From NCBI RefSeq assembly GCF_000337375.1, contig NZ_AOJG01000038.1, positions 1,199 through 57,637 of the forward strand: a stretch of DNA of 56,439 bases, read 5' to 3'. Shown here piece by piece: positions 48,437 to 56,439 of this stretch. The position numbers were made by a program, and so were the translations under genes. Positions within the stretch are counted from its first letter, which is position 1; every line of letters starts with the position of its first letter. Under the pieces are notes generated by a model, which worked only from the letters and a program-made list of their open reading frames with translations, searched no databases and was not told where the DNA came from. This stretch comes from Halorubrum lipolyticum DSM 21995 (lineage in GTDB: Archaea > Halobacteriota > Halobacteria > Halobacteriales > Haloferacaceae).

Positions 48437-49504
48437 ATGCGCATCACCGATCGGGGGTACGGCGAGGAGGGACGCGAGCGGCTCGCTCTCGTCCCCGAGA
48501 ACGTCGACGACCTCTGGCACCTCGCGCACGTCCTCGAACCTGGGGACCTCGTCGAGGGCGACACCACCCGCCGGATCCAGCGGAACGACGACCAGATGCG
48601 GGACACCGGCGGCCAGCGCGAACACCTGTTCGTCACGCTCGAGGTCGACGAGGTGGAGTTCGCCCGGTTCGCCAACCGGCTCCGCGTGTCGGGCGTGATC
48701 GTCGGCTGCTCCCGCGAGGACCAGCTCAACGCCCACCACACCCTCAACGTCGAGGAGCACGACGAGATCACGGTGGAAAAGCACTTCAAGCCGGACCAGA
48801 CCGAGCGGCTGGAGGAGGCGACCGAGGCCGCCGAGAACCCCGACGTGGCCATCGCCACCGTCGAGGAAGGGGCCGCCTACGTCCACACGGTCCAGCAGTA
48901 CGGCACCGAGGAGTACGCCTCGTTCACGAAGCCGACCGGGAAGGGCGACTTCTCACGGCCGCGCGAGGAGCTGTTCGCCGAGCTGGGCGAGGCGCTCGCG
49001 CACCTCGACGCCGACGCGGTGATCCTCGCGGGGCCGGGGTTCACGAAGCAGGACGCGCTCGACTACGTCGAGGAGGAGCACCGCGATCTGGCCGACCGGA
49101 TCACCACCGTCGACACCTCGGCCGCCGGCGACCGCGGCGTCCACGAGGTGCTCAAGCGCGGCGCGGTCGACGAGGTGCAGAAGGAGACCCGGATCTCGAA
49201 GGAGGCGACGCTCATCGACGACCTCACGGCCGAGATCGCGCAGGGCGCGAAGGCGACGTACGGGCCCGAGGACGTGGCCGAGGCCGCCGAGTTCGGCGCG
49301 ATCGAGACGCTCCTCGTCGTCGATGAGCGGCTCCGGCAGGAGCGGCAGCACGAGGGCGACTGGGAGATCGACGTCAACGGGGTGATCGAGTCGGTCGAAC
49401 AGCAGGGCGGCGACGTGGTCGTCTTCTCCTCGGAGTTCGACCCCGGCCAGCAGCTCTCCAACCTCGGCGGCATCGCCGCGATACTGCGGTATCGGCTGCA
49501 GTAG
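48437..49504 (+). CDS. pelA: mRNA surveillance protein Pelota (Dom34)
   Basis: Pelota releases stalled ribosomes together with aEF1A/ABCE1 and resembles eRF1 without the GGQ loop. The 355 residues cover the Sm-like N domain ([29 protein letters not shown]), the central domain ([32 protein letters not shown]) and the C domain ([28 protein letters not shown], ending [19 protein letters not shown]). No GGQ is present, as expected. The start at 48437 follows the DUF4013-like gene by 25 bp. Confidence 0.95.
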   Translation: MRITDRGYGEEGRERLALVPENVDDLWHLAHVLEPGDLVEGDTTRRIQRNDDQMRDTGGQREHLFVTLEVDEVEFARFANRLRVSGVIVGCSREDQLNAHHTLNVEEHDEITVEKHFKPDQTERLEEATEAAENPDVAIATVEEGAAYVHTVQQYGTEEYASFTKPTGKGDFSRPREELFAELGEALAHLDADAVILAGPGFTKQDALDYVEEEHRDLADRITTVDTSAAGDRGVHEVLKRGAVDEVQKETRISKEATLIDDLTAEIAQGAKATYGPEDVAEAAEFGAIETLLVVDERLRQERQHEGDWEIDVNGVIESVEQQGGDVVVFSSEFDPGQQLSNLGGIAAILRYRLQ

Positions 49505-49520
49505 CGGACCGACAGTACGG

Positions 49521-52500
49521 CTACCGGACGAGACCTTCGAGCGTTTCGAAGACGACCGCGGGGTCGACCAGCACGCCGCTGAACAGCGCGGCGATGATGA
49601 CTACCACCACTTTTCCGTAGCGACTGATCAGGACCCGCGTCGAGGTCGGCAGTTGCGCGCGAACGATCGGGAGCGCCATCACGCCGAGGAAGATGCCTAA
49701 CCCGCCGGCGAAGACGTTGCCTTCGAGGTTCGTCGTCCCGATGTAGATGATGATCACCCCGGCGGTGTAACTGAGGATCTTCCCTTTCTTCTGCCAGATC
49801 CGGTCGAGGAGGCCGGTTCGGCTGCCGTCGTCCAACTCCGCCTCCGAGGCGTCGGCGTCGAGCGCCGCCTCGCTGTCGCTCTCATCGGGAGCCGTCGATT
49901 CGCCGTGTGCGGCCTCGCCGTCGTCGGTACGTGCGTCGTCTGAATGCGTCGTCGTTTCGCTCATTGGTTCGTGGTCCTCGTCATTTCGCTCGCCGACGGT
50001 GACGTCGACGTCGGTCGAATCCGTCTCGCAATCGACGGTGAAGCCGAGCGTTTTGCCGTCGTCCGCCGTGGTCGTCTGGTACTCCAGAACCGCCGTTCGG
50101 GCGCTGTGGGCGGGGAGATCCATCGTCACCGAGTCTTCCGTCTCGTCGAGCGAGAGCGTGACTACCCTCGCGCCCGGAACGTCGCCTTTGTTCTCGACCG
50201 TCACGTCGAGGGTCGCCGTCTCCCCGGCGGTCACGTCGATACCGTCGTCTCCGTCCGCCCGTCCGCCGGCGAGCGCCACCGCGCCGACGACGAACGCCGC
50301 TTGCTCGGGTTCGGCCATAAGGACGCCCGCGGCACCCGGCACCGCCGCGACGGCCTTGGCGACGCCGGCCGGCGCGGCCGCGGCGAACAGCTCGGTCCGC
50401 GAGACCAGCACGACGAGGAGATACGAGCCGATGGCACCCGCACCGCCGCCGGCGGCGATTCGCGCCACCGTCGAGCGTGACCCGCCGCCGTCGACCGATT
50501 CGACCGCGGTTTCGTTCTCGGGCGTCTCGTCGGTCGCGTTGTCAACTGTCTCGTTTATCGGTTCCGGCTCCGGTTCGGTCTCTACCGATTCGTTCTCCAC
50601 CGATTCGTTCTCCACCGATTCGTTCTCCACCGATTCGTCTGCCACCGGTCCGTCTTCCGGTTCATCACCGCCATCGTCGTCGGACGACCGAGAAGACGAG
50701 GTCGACGATCGAGTCGGAGCGGTGACCGATAGCGAGACGCTGTCGGAGAAGCCGCTCGCCGCGGCGGTGAGTTCGGCCGTCCCGGCTTCCTCGGCGGTCA
50801 CGAGGCCGTCGTCGTCGACCGTGACCGTGGCCGGCGCGTCCGAGGTGTACTCCGCGGGCGCGGTCGCGGTGGGGGTCGTCCCGTCGGACAGCGTGAGCGT
50901 GACCGTCGCAGCGGTCGTCTCATCCGGATCGAGCGTCGTCTCGCCGACCGAGAGCGCGTAGTCGTCGACTCGCCACGCGTGGATCGGATACGCGTCGGTC
51001 GCGACCCAGACCGGGTTGAACGCGAGGGCCGTGGTCTCGGTGACGTTCGACCCCTGGAGCTCACTCGTCGTGAGGCCGGTGAGACCGGTCGCCGGACCGG
51101 TTCCGTTCGGGGTGTCCGTCCCGCTGGTCTCGGTGTCCCAGTACGAGTCGACGACGGGGATCGAACTGATCTCGCCGGCGAACCCGCCGACGGTCTCGGT
51201 TCCGGTGACCGTGCCGACCGAGTAGGACGCGGCGATCTCGGAGCCGTCGAACTCGTCCCTGACGATCCCCGCGAAGCCGCCGACGCTCCGGTTCCCGGTC
51301 ACGTCGCCGAACGCCGACGAGTTCCCGATCGGGCCGTTGCTGTCCCCGACCAGTCCGCCGGCGTTCTCGCCGACGGTCGTGTTCCCCTCGACGTCGCCGG
51401 TCGCGAACGACCGGAAGATGTCGCTCTGGGTCGCGCCGACGAGCCCGCCCACATCCGACTGCCCGCGAACGGTTCCCGTCGCGGCCGAGTCGATGACCTC
51501 GGCGTAGCCGCCTCCGCTCCCGAGGAGCCCGCCCACCGCTCGTGCTCTCGGGGCGGTCACGTCGACGCTCGCGCTCGCGTTCGAAATCGCTGTGAAATCG
51601 CTCGTCCCGGAGCTGAATCCGACAAGCCCGCCGATACTCGACCCGTTAGATGCAGAGACGGTCCCGGACGCGCTCGAACTGCGGACCCGCCCGTTGTTTT
51701 CGCCGACCAGTCCACCAACATCGGACCCGTTAGGTGCCGAGACGGTCCCGGAGGTATTCGAATCGACGACCCGCCCGTTGTTGTTCTGACCGACCAATCC
51801 GCCGACACCGGACCTGTCCGGTGCGGAGACAGTCGCTGAGGCGCTCGAATCGACGACCCGACCGTTGTTTTGGCCGACCAGTCCACCGACTGAATCGGAT
51901 CTCGCTTCACCAATCAGCTGTGAACCAGCTTCAACGCCCTGCAGTGAACCGCCCTGAGCGTCTCCCCCCGAAATAGTGCCGCCGTTCCGCCCGACGAGCG
52001 CACCGACATTCTGCGCTCCCGTGACGTTCGCGTCGGTAATCGTGACGTTCGCTATCGTGCTGTCGGATCCGGTGACGCCGAACAGCCCGGTGTCTGTTCC
52101 GTTAGGCCGTTCGATGGTTACTCCATCGATAGAGTGGCCGTTACCTTCGAACGAGCCGTCAAACGAGTCCAGGTCGTCCCCTAGCGGCTCGAATCCAACT
52201 CCATCATTCTCAGCAGACGAGACGCTCCAGCCGTCCGTCCGAGAGGCGTTTATATCGGTCGTCAGCTCGTGGTTCGCCGAGAGCCGCTGCCCGATCAGCT
52301 GCAGTTCGTAGACGTTCGTGATCGCGTACGGCGTTTCGTTCCCGTCGCCGGCGACGAGCGCGTCGAAGGCGTCTCCGCCGTCGGCGAACGACGAGTTCCA
52401 CGCGAGGTCGGGGTACCCGCCGTCGCGCGGCATCCACGTCCCGTAGAACGCGAGGTCGTCCATCTCGACGGTCGCGTTGAGACCGGTCATCTCGGCGGCC

Positions 52501-53420
52501 GGCTCGGCGTCGCCGACCGCGCCGAAGCCGCTGAGATCGTCCTCGGATCCCGCTCCGCCACCGGTCGCGTTCTCGCGGGTCGCGGCTCCCCGATCCCAGT
52601 ACGAGTTCCCGACGGTCGCGTTATTCACACCGATCAGGCCGCCGACGCCGACGTCCCCGTCGACCGCTCCGGCGGCGTACGACTCGTTGAGCACGCTGCT
52701 CTCGTTGTTATATCCGACCAGTCCACCGACCTCGGTCTCTCCGTCGACCGCCCCGACGGCGTACGAGTCGGTTATCTCGCTCTCGTCGGCGCTCTCGCCG
52801 ACCACCCCGCCGACGGACTCGTTACCGGTGACCGCGCTCGTGGCGTACGACAAAGTGACGGTACTCGCGGCGGCCCGGCCGACCAGTCCGCCGACGCCGT
52901 CGACGCCGACGACCGAGCCGGTGACGGACGCGGCGGTCACGGCGGTGTCGTTGGTGCCGTTGCCGACCACCCCGCCGACCGATTCGTTACCGTCGATATC
53001 GACGTCATCGAGGCCGACGCGTTCGATAGTCGCACCGTCTGTGACCCCGAACAGCCCCACGTCGGCTTCGGCGTTCCGATTGACGGACAGCCCCGATATC
53101 GTCCGGTCGCTCCCGTTGAACGAGCCCGTGAACGGGTCGGTGGCGTTCCCGATCGGCGCGAAGCCGGCCCCGCCGTTCCACGCGGAGGTGTTGCTCGCGT
53201 TGACGGCGGCCGTGAGAGTGTAGTTGGCGCTCAGGTTGCCGGCCATCGACTGGAGCTCGGAGGCGTTCCCGATCCGGTACGGGTCCGATTCCGTCCCGTT
53301 TCCGTCCAGGTCCGCGTCCGGATCGAGACCGACGAGCGGCTCGGCGGCCGCCGCTCCCGAAAACAGCGTTATTCCCACCGTAACGACGAGCACGACCCGC
53401 CAGAACCCGCGTCCGATCAT
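49521..53420 (-). CDS. Large GLUG-motif cell-surface protein
   Basis: A 1299-residue secreted, membrane-anchored protein. It begins with a signal peptide (VVLVVTVGITLFSGAAAAEP). Two blocks of GLUG repeats follow (about 15 motifs such as GGLVGQN and GGVVGES), each opened by a DGNGT-type lead and a SELQSMAGNLSANY-like segment; these form beta-helix-like solenoids. A Big-type domain (SVGETTLDPDETTAATV), a SVENE repeat linker (15-bp DNA repeat), one or two hydrophobic segments, a CARDB-like domain (GETATLDVTVENKGD), an acidic linker and two C-terminal hydrophobic segments follow. The start at 53420 is set by the signal peptide; the frame extends further but is arginine-rich. Possible adhesion role. 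Confidence 0.82.
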   Translation of the reverse strand: MIGRGFWRVVLVVTVGITLFSGAAAAEPLVGLDPDADLDGNGTESDPYRIGNASELQSMAGNLSANYTLTAAVNASNTSAWNGGAGFAPIGNATDPFTGSFNGSDRTISGLSVNRNAEADVGLFGVTDGATIERVGLDDVDIDGNESVGGVVGNGTNDTAVTAASVTGSVVGVDGVGGLVGRAAASTVTLSYATSAVTGNESVGGVVGESADESEITDSYAVGAVDGETEVGGLVGYNNESSVLNESYAAGAVDGDVGVGGLIGVNNATVGNSYWDRGAATRENATGGGAGSEDDLSGFGAVGDAEPAAEMTGLNATVEMDDLAFYGTWMPRDGGYPDLAWNSSFADGGDAFDALVAGDGNETPYAITNVYELQLIGQRLSANHELTTDINASRTDGWSVSSAENDGVGFEPLGDDLDSFDGSFEGNGHSIDGVTIERPNGTDTGLFGVTGSDSTIANVTITDANVTGAQNVGALVGRNGGTISGGDAQGGSLQGVEAGSQLIGEARSDSVGGLVGQNNGRVVDSSASATVSAPDRSGVGGLVGQNNNGRVVDSNTSGTVSAPNGSDVGGLVGENNGRVRSSSASGTVSASNGSSIGGLVGFSSGTSDFTAISNASASVDVTAPRARAVGGLLGSGGGYAEVIDSAATGTVRGQSDVGGLVGATQSDIFRSFATGDVEGNTTVGENAGGLVGDSNGPIGNSSAFGDVTGNRSVGGFAGIVRDEFDGSEIAASYSVGTVTGTETVGGFAGEISSIPVVDSYWDTETSGTDTPNGTGPATGLTGLTTSELQGSNVTETTALAFNPVWVATDAYPIHAWRVDDYALSVGETTLDPDETTAATVTLTLSDGTTPTATAPAEYTSDAPATVTVDDDGLVTAEEAGTAELTAAASGFSDSVSLSVTAPTRSSTSSSRSSDDDGGDEPEDGPVADESVENESVENESVENESVETEPEPEPINETVDNATDETPENETAVESVDGGGSRSTVARIAAGGGAGAIGSYLLVVLVSRTELFAAAAPAGVAKAVAAVPGAAGVLMAEPEQAAFVVGAVALAGGRADGDDGIDVTAGETATLDVTVENKGDVPGARVVTLSLDETEDSVTMDLPAHSARTAVLEYQTTTADDGKTLGFTVDCETDSTDVDVTVGERNDEDHEPMSETTTHSDDARTDDGEAAHGESTAPDESDSEAALDADASEAELDDGSRTGLLDRIWQKKGKILSYTAGVIIIYIGTTNLEGNVFAGGLGIFLGVMALPIVRAQLPTSTRVLISRYGKVVVVIIAALFSGVLVDPAVVFETLEGLVR
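50584..50638. repeat. 15-bp coding tandem repeat in the surface protein gene
   Basis: GATTCGTTCTCCACC is repeated about 3.5 times and encodes the SVENE units of the linker between the Big-type domain and the membrane part. Confidence 0.85.
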
Positions 53421-53569
53421 CGACTCCCGGCGGGTCGCAGGCGGGTCGGTCGGTCGGTGGTCCGCGTCGCCGGCGGTTGTCCGCCGAGGCCGACGGCCGA
53501 CGGGGGCGCGCCGCGCTGCACGTCTCGCCACAGTCCGCTGCTCCGATGGTACGTGTCTCCGATTTTCAT
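53417..53569 (-). CDS. Candidate 50-residue upstream ORF of the surface protein gene
   Basis: A minus-strand ATG at 53569 opens a frame (MKIGDTYHRSSGLWRDV and onward) whose TGA overlaps the surface-protein ATG as ATGA (53417-53420). A TATA-like TTATATCTCC lies near 53650-53660, leaving a short leader before it. The peptide is Pro/Arg-rich and has no known relatives. The remainder of the 53421-53757 gap shows no other gene. Confidence 0.25.
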   Translation of the reverse strand: MKIGDTYHRSSGLWRDVQRGAPPSAVGLGGQPPATRTTDRPTRLRPAGSR

Positions 53570-53757
53570 GAGCTGTGACCGGTAGCTGCGCCCACGGCGA
53601 ACACTTCGGATGGGCCGGACTACCGCTCTTGCGTGACGTTCTCAGGTGGAGGAGATATAACCGATACCAGCACATGGTGGTACGGCGAAATCAACCGACA
53701 GACGGCTGTTAATAGCTGAATACGGACAGTAGCGAAGGCCTAATACACGCTGCCGTG

Positions 53758-54783
53758 ATGGGTTCGAAAATGGGTCACATCTCGTTACGGAAGCGAACCC
53801 GTCGGCTGGTCGATCCCACGCACGCCGACGGGAGGGGGAAACTCTTCAACTGGGTCATTATCTCTCTCATTTTGCTGAACGTGCTCGCGGTCGCGCTCGA
53901 GACGGTCGACTGGATATACGCGGCGTACAGCGCGCAGTTTGTGCTGTTGGAGACCGTCTCGGTCGCCGTCTTCACCGCCGAGTACCTCGCGCGAATCTGG
54001 AGCGCGGTCGAAGCGGGCGAACCCTACGACCGACCGGTCGTCGGTCGACTCCGATACGCCACCCGGCCGCTGCTGTTGCTCGACCTCGTCGCCATCGCGC
54101 CGTTTTACATCACGCTCGTGGGTGGAACATCGGACCTCCGCTTTTTGCGCGCACTCCGCTTGATGCGGTTTCTCCGTCTGTTTCGGCTCGTTCGATACAG
54201 CGAGTCGATGCAGGCCTTCGGGCGCGCCTTCGCCCTCAAGCGCGGGCAACTCGTCGTGGCGATGACCGGCAACCTGATCCTGTTGGTGGTCGCCTCGTCG
54301 CTGATGTATTTCGCGGAACACGCCGCCCAACCGGAGGCGTTCCCCTCGATACCGGGGACGATGTGGTGGGGGATCGTCACGCTCACAACGGTGGGATACG
54401 GCGACGTCACGCCCGTTACCCCGACCGGCCAGGTCATCGGTAGCGCGGTCGCGATCCTCGGGATCGGGTTGTTCGCCCTCCCGGCGTCGATCATGGCGTC
54501 CGGGTTTATCCAGGGATCGTCGTACGAGACCGGTTACTGTCCCGACTGCGGACACGAGATCGACTGGGAATCGGACGTGAGCGCCGACGGCCCTACCTAC
54601 GGCGTGTCGAACCGCGTCCGGATCGACATCACCGCGGAAAGCGCGCTCGATTACGACTACCACGGCGTTCACGGAACCGTCGCCGAGTACGATCCGGACA
54701 GAGACGAGTATCTGATCGAGTTAGACGAGTCCGAAGAACGGCTCACCGCGACGTGGAAGGACCTCCGGACCCCGCTGCGATAA
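53758..54783 (+). CDS. Voltage-gated-type potassium channel / ion transporter
   Basis: A 341-residue six-helix channel. S1-S4 occupy residues about 28-160, with an arginine-rich S4 (RFLRALRLMRFLRLFRLVR). The pore loop TLTTVGYGDVTPV carries the K+ selectivity filter TVGYGD, and S6 is AVAILGIGLFALPASIMASGF. The cytoplasmic tail has a CPDCGHEIDW knuckle and a small beta domain. Starts at GTG 53755, ATG 53758 and ATG 53770 are all possible; 53758 is used here. Confidence 0.9.
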   Translation: MGSKMGHISLRKRTRRLVDPTHADGRGKLFNWVIISLILLNVLAVALETVDWIYAAYSAQFVLLETVSVAVFTAEYLARIWSAVEAGEPYDRPVVGRLRYATRPLLLLDLVAIAPFYITLVGGTSDLRFLRALRLMRFLRLFRLVRYSESMQAFGRAFALKRGQLVVAMTGNLILLVVASSLMYFAEHAAQPEAFPSIPGTMWWGIVTLTTVGYGDVTPVTPTGQVIGSAVAILGIGLFALPASIMASGFIQGSSYETGYCPDCGHEIDWESDVSADGPTYGVSNRVRIDITAESALDYDYHGVHGTVAEYDPDRDEYLIELDESEERLTATWKDLRTPLR

Positions 54784-54853
54784 CGGGGGCGTCCCGCCGC
54801 GTTCGGCTCCGTGAGACGACACGACGCCCGGCCACGAATCCCGATACCGCCCG

Positions 54854-55852
54854 CTATCGCCCGGTCAACGCCTCGCTCGCGGGCGCGAAGTCGATCGTCT
54901 GTCCGCGCCCCTTCTCGCTCGCCCGTTGATAAAGCATGTGCGCGGCCGCGACCGTCTCGATCCCGGTCCCGCCGGAGTCGAAGACCGTGATCTCCTCCTC
55001 GCTCGTCCGACCTGGGTGCCCGCCGGCGACGACCTCACCGAGATCGGCCGCGACGTGGTCCTCGTCGACGAGCCCCGCCTCGACCGCGGCGAGGAACGAC
55101 CCGGCGTCCTGCGCTGCGCGCGCCCGGATGTCGGGGACGTACGTCGCCCGCGCGACCAGCTCCGGCGGGAGCTCGTTCTTCTCCGGGTGATACTGTCCCA
55201 TCGCGGTGACGTGGGTGCCGGGCTCCACGTCGCCGTCGTCGATCACGGGCCCGCTCGCGGTGGTCGCGGTGACGACCACGTCGGCGCCGTCGAGGGCGTC
55301 GCTCGCGCTCGCGACCGCTGACACGTCGGCGTCGATCCGCTCGTCGAACTCGTCGGCGAGCGCCTCGCGGTTCTCCGGGGTCGGGGAGAACACCCGGACC
55401 GCCTCGAACTCGCGGACGGTCGCGGTCGTCGCGAGCTGGCCGCGGGCCTGCGCGCCGCTGCCGATCACGGCGATCTCGGTGGCGTCGGCGCGGGCGAGCG
55501 CGTCGACCGCGGTCGCCCCCGCGGCGCCCGTTTTAAAGGGATTCATCGAGGCGCCGTCGAGCAGCGCGAGCGGCTCGCCCGACTCGGCGTCGAACAGCGG
55601 CGTCATGAACCACGCGTCCCCCGCGCCGAACCCCGCGGAGTAGGCGTACCCGCCCATCGCGCCCGTCTCCGGCAGGACCGCGGCGTAGGTCGTCAACATC
55701 CCCGGCGGGTCGCGGTTGAGCAGCTTCGTCCGCGGCTCCGCGGGCGCGCCCTCGCCGACCTGGCGGTAGGCGTCGCGGACGACCGCGACGTAGTCGGCCG
55801 GCTCGGCGAGGTCGTCGACCTCGGCGCTCGTCAGGAACAGGGTGTCGGTCAT
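54854..55852 (-). CDS. Ornithine cyclodeaminase/mu-crystallin family protein
   Basis: A 332-residue NAD(P)-dependent enzyme of the OCD/alanine-dehydrogenase-like family. KLLNRDPPGMLTTYAAVLPE carries the conserved substrate lysine/arginine region. ASMNPFKTGAAGATAVDALAR and the dinucleotide loop IGSGAQARGQL follow, and GQYHPEKNELPPELV and FDSGGTGIETVAAAHM complete the family signature. Reactions in the family include ornithine to proline, pyruvate to alanine and reduction of cyclic imines; the sequence does not settle which. No amino acid operon is adjacent. Confidence 0.86.
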   Translation of the reverse strand: MTDTLFLTSAEVDDLAEPADYVAVVRDAYRQVGEGAPAEPRTKLLNRDPPGMLTTYAAVLPETGAMGGYAYSAGFGAGDAWFMTPLFDAESGEPLALLDGASMNPFKTGAAGATAVDALARADATEIAVIGSGAQARGQLATTATVREFEAVRVFSPTPENREALADEFDERIDADVSAVASASDALDGADVVVTATTASGPVIDDGDVEPGTHVTAMGQYHPEKNELPPELVARATYVPDIRARAAQDAGSFLAAVEAGLVDEDHVAADLGEVVAGGHPGRTSEEEITVFDSGGTGIETVAAAHMLYQRASEKGRGQTIDFAPASEALTGR

Positions 55853-55933
55853 ACCAGACCGCTCGGGCGCGAGGGACTAAACCGTGCAGGGAACCGGAAC
55901 GGCCGACCCGCGTGGTCGGAGAGAGAGGCCCGG

Positions 55934-56206
55934 TCAGTCGGCGCCGCCGGTCCGCGATCGCCCGGCCTGTGACCGCCCGACGCCCGATCGTCCGGCAGAG
56001 CGCTCCGCGGCGCGGTCGTTCCGGACGCGCGCGTCGTCCGTGACTGGGGCCTTGACGAACACCGCGTGGGCCATGATACCCCCCGCGACGAGTGCGCCTC
56101 CCGGGAGCGCCGCCGTCAACGGCAGCCCGACCAGGTTCAACGCGGCGGTCACGCCGATCAACGCCACCGGGATAAGGCCGAGCACGTAGTCGTAGTACCC
56201 AGTCAT
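55934..56206 (-). CDS. Small membrane protein with basic repeat tail
   Basis: A 90-residue protein with two hydrophobic helices (residues about 7-27 and 32-52) and a tail with four RS/GRS-type repeats (RSAGRSGVGRSQAGRSRTG). No recognised family. The ATG at 56206 is preceded by ATAGTGATTTTG/TTTAATAG-type AT-rich sequence on the minus strand, a plausible promoter. The region 56207-56350 beyond it shows AT-rich boxes and no gene. Confidence 0.6.
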   Translation of the reverse strand: MTGYYDYVLGLIPVALIGVTAALNLVGLPLTAALPGGALVAGGIMAHAVFVKAPVTDDARVRNDRAAERSAGRSGVGRSQAGRSRTGGAD

Positions 56207-56350
56207 GATCTGGTTAGCGATACGACAAAATCACTATTAAATCTTTCTCAGGGTTCGACGTGATACGTCAGCTGATCACTTCGAAGGATTTCATAAGTTA
56301 TAGAGACGTATTCGCCGTGGACGACAGACGGTGCCGACGGTCATCGGAGG

Positions 56351-56439
56351 CGGGTCGGGCTCGGAGACGGGTCGGGCTCGGAGACGGGTCGGGCTCGGAG
56401 ACGGGTCGGGCTCGGAGACGGGTCGGGCTCGGAGACGGG
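56351..56439 (+). repeat. 17-bp tandem repeat at the contig end
   Basis: The unit CGGGTCGGGCTCGGAGA repeats 5.2 times without change and runs off the sequence end. The assembly probably stopped because short reads could not span it. The true copy number is unknown. Confidence 0.95.

Noticed and set aside
49521-53675. Start of the surface protein at 53675
   Set aside because: The extra 85 residues are arginine/proline-rich without a signal peptide; a typical signal peptide begins at 53420.
54535-54570. Full zinc ribbon in the ion channel tail
   Set aside because: Only one CxxC pair (CPDC) is present, so a complete four-cysteine site within the chain is not supported, although a dimeric site cannot be excluded.

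Overview
The window is a complete 56.4 kb assembly contig from a halophilic archaeon, probably a Halorubrum-like member of the Halobacteria; the genus is inferred only from general character. Evidence for this: high GC, strongly acidic proteins, TATA boxes about 25-30 nt upstream of start codons with little or no leader, and archaeal or haloarchaeal marker genes (rod-determining factor RdfA, proteasome-activating nucleotidase PAN, transcription factor TFS, Pelota, a HalX response regulator, an amphi-Trp protein, archaeal-type HMG-CoA reductase, CofH, RtcB with archease). The left edge is an uncut sequencing-transposon adapter (1-18). The right edge stops inside a 17-bp tandem repeat (56351-56439).

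Layout. 126-10540: GH4 glycosidase, a 33-residue zinc protein, ATP-type PEP carboxykinase, rdfA, a class III CoA-transferase, a membrane zinc-ribbon protein coupled to a HelD/UvrD-like helicase, and thioredoxin. 11180-16644: peroxiredoxin, TauE/SafE exporter, tRNA-Glu(CTC), M42 aminopeptidase, a DUF2342-type metalloprotease and a beta-RFAP-synthase-like GHMP protein. 16705-22381: a RecA/KaiC-like protein without the Walker A lysine, two coupled zinc/coiled-coil proteins, TFS, an aldo/keto reductase and a flippase. 22462-30679: TetR regulator, an aspartoacylase-like protein, a DUF5811-like protein, pyruvoyl arginine decarboxylase, PAN, HalX regulator, amphi-Trp protein, M29 aminopeptidase and M48 protease. 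31169-41709: acetamidase, a DUF6293-type regulator, CofH, a small winged-helix protein, HMG-CoA reductase, GNAT, an HTH/7TM pair divergent from an ABC transporter, and a DUF502 protein. 41706-56206: archease, a membrane protein, RtcB, a Tat-exported protein, a thiamine-binding-like protein, an alpha/beta hydrolase pair, a DUF4013-like protein, Pelota, a large GLUG-repeat surface protein, a voltage-gated-type ion channel, an ornithine-cyclodeaminase-family enzyme and a small membrane protein.

The genes are mainly housekeeping and stress functions. I see no phage, insertion sequence, CRISPR array or rRNA. Functional groupings visible by adjacency are RNA ligation (archease, RtcB), peroxide/thiol defence (thioredoxin and peroxiredoxin, convergent), regulated membrane transport (HTH with 7TM versus ABC operon), and short coupled pairs with GTGA or ATGA overlaps.

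The most interesting unexplained signals are non-coding. First, a dispersed structured element occurs three times, and one of its stems shows compensatory base changes between two copies. Second, a roughly 57-bp repeat carrying a TTATAA box is scattered downstream of genes and is tandem at 30950-31120. Third, several genes have a candidate leaderless micro-ORF whose stop codon overlaps the main start as ATGA. Fourth, a palindrome CCGAGTTTC-N7-GAAACT occurs twice, each time about 10 bp upstream of a TATA-like box, on either side of the ABC transporter operon.
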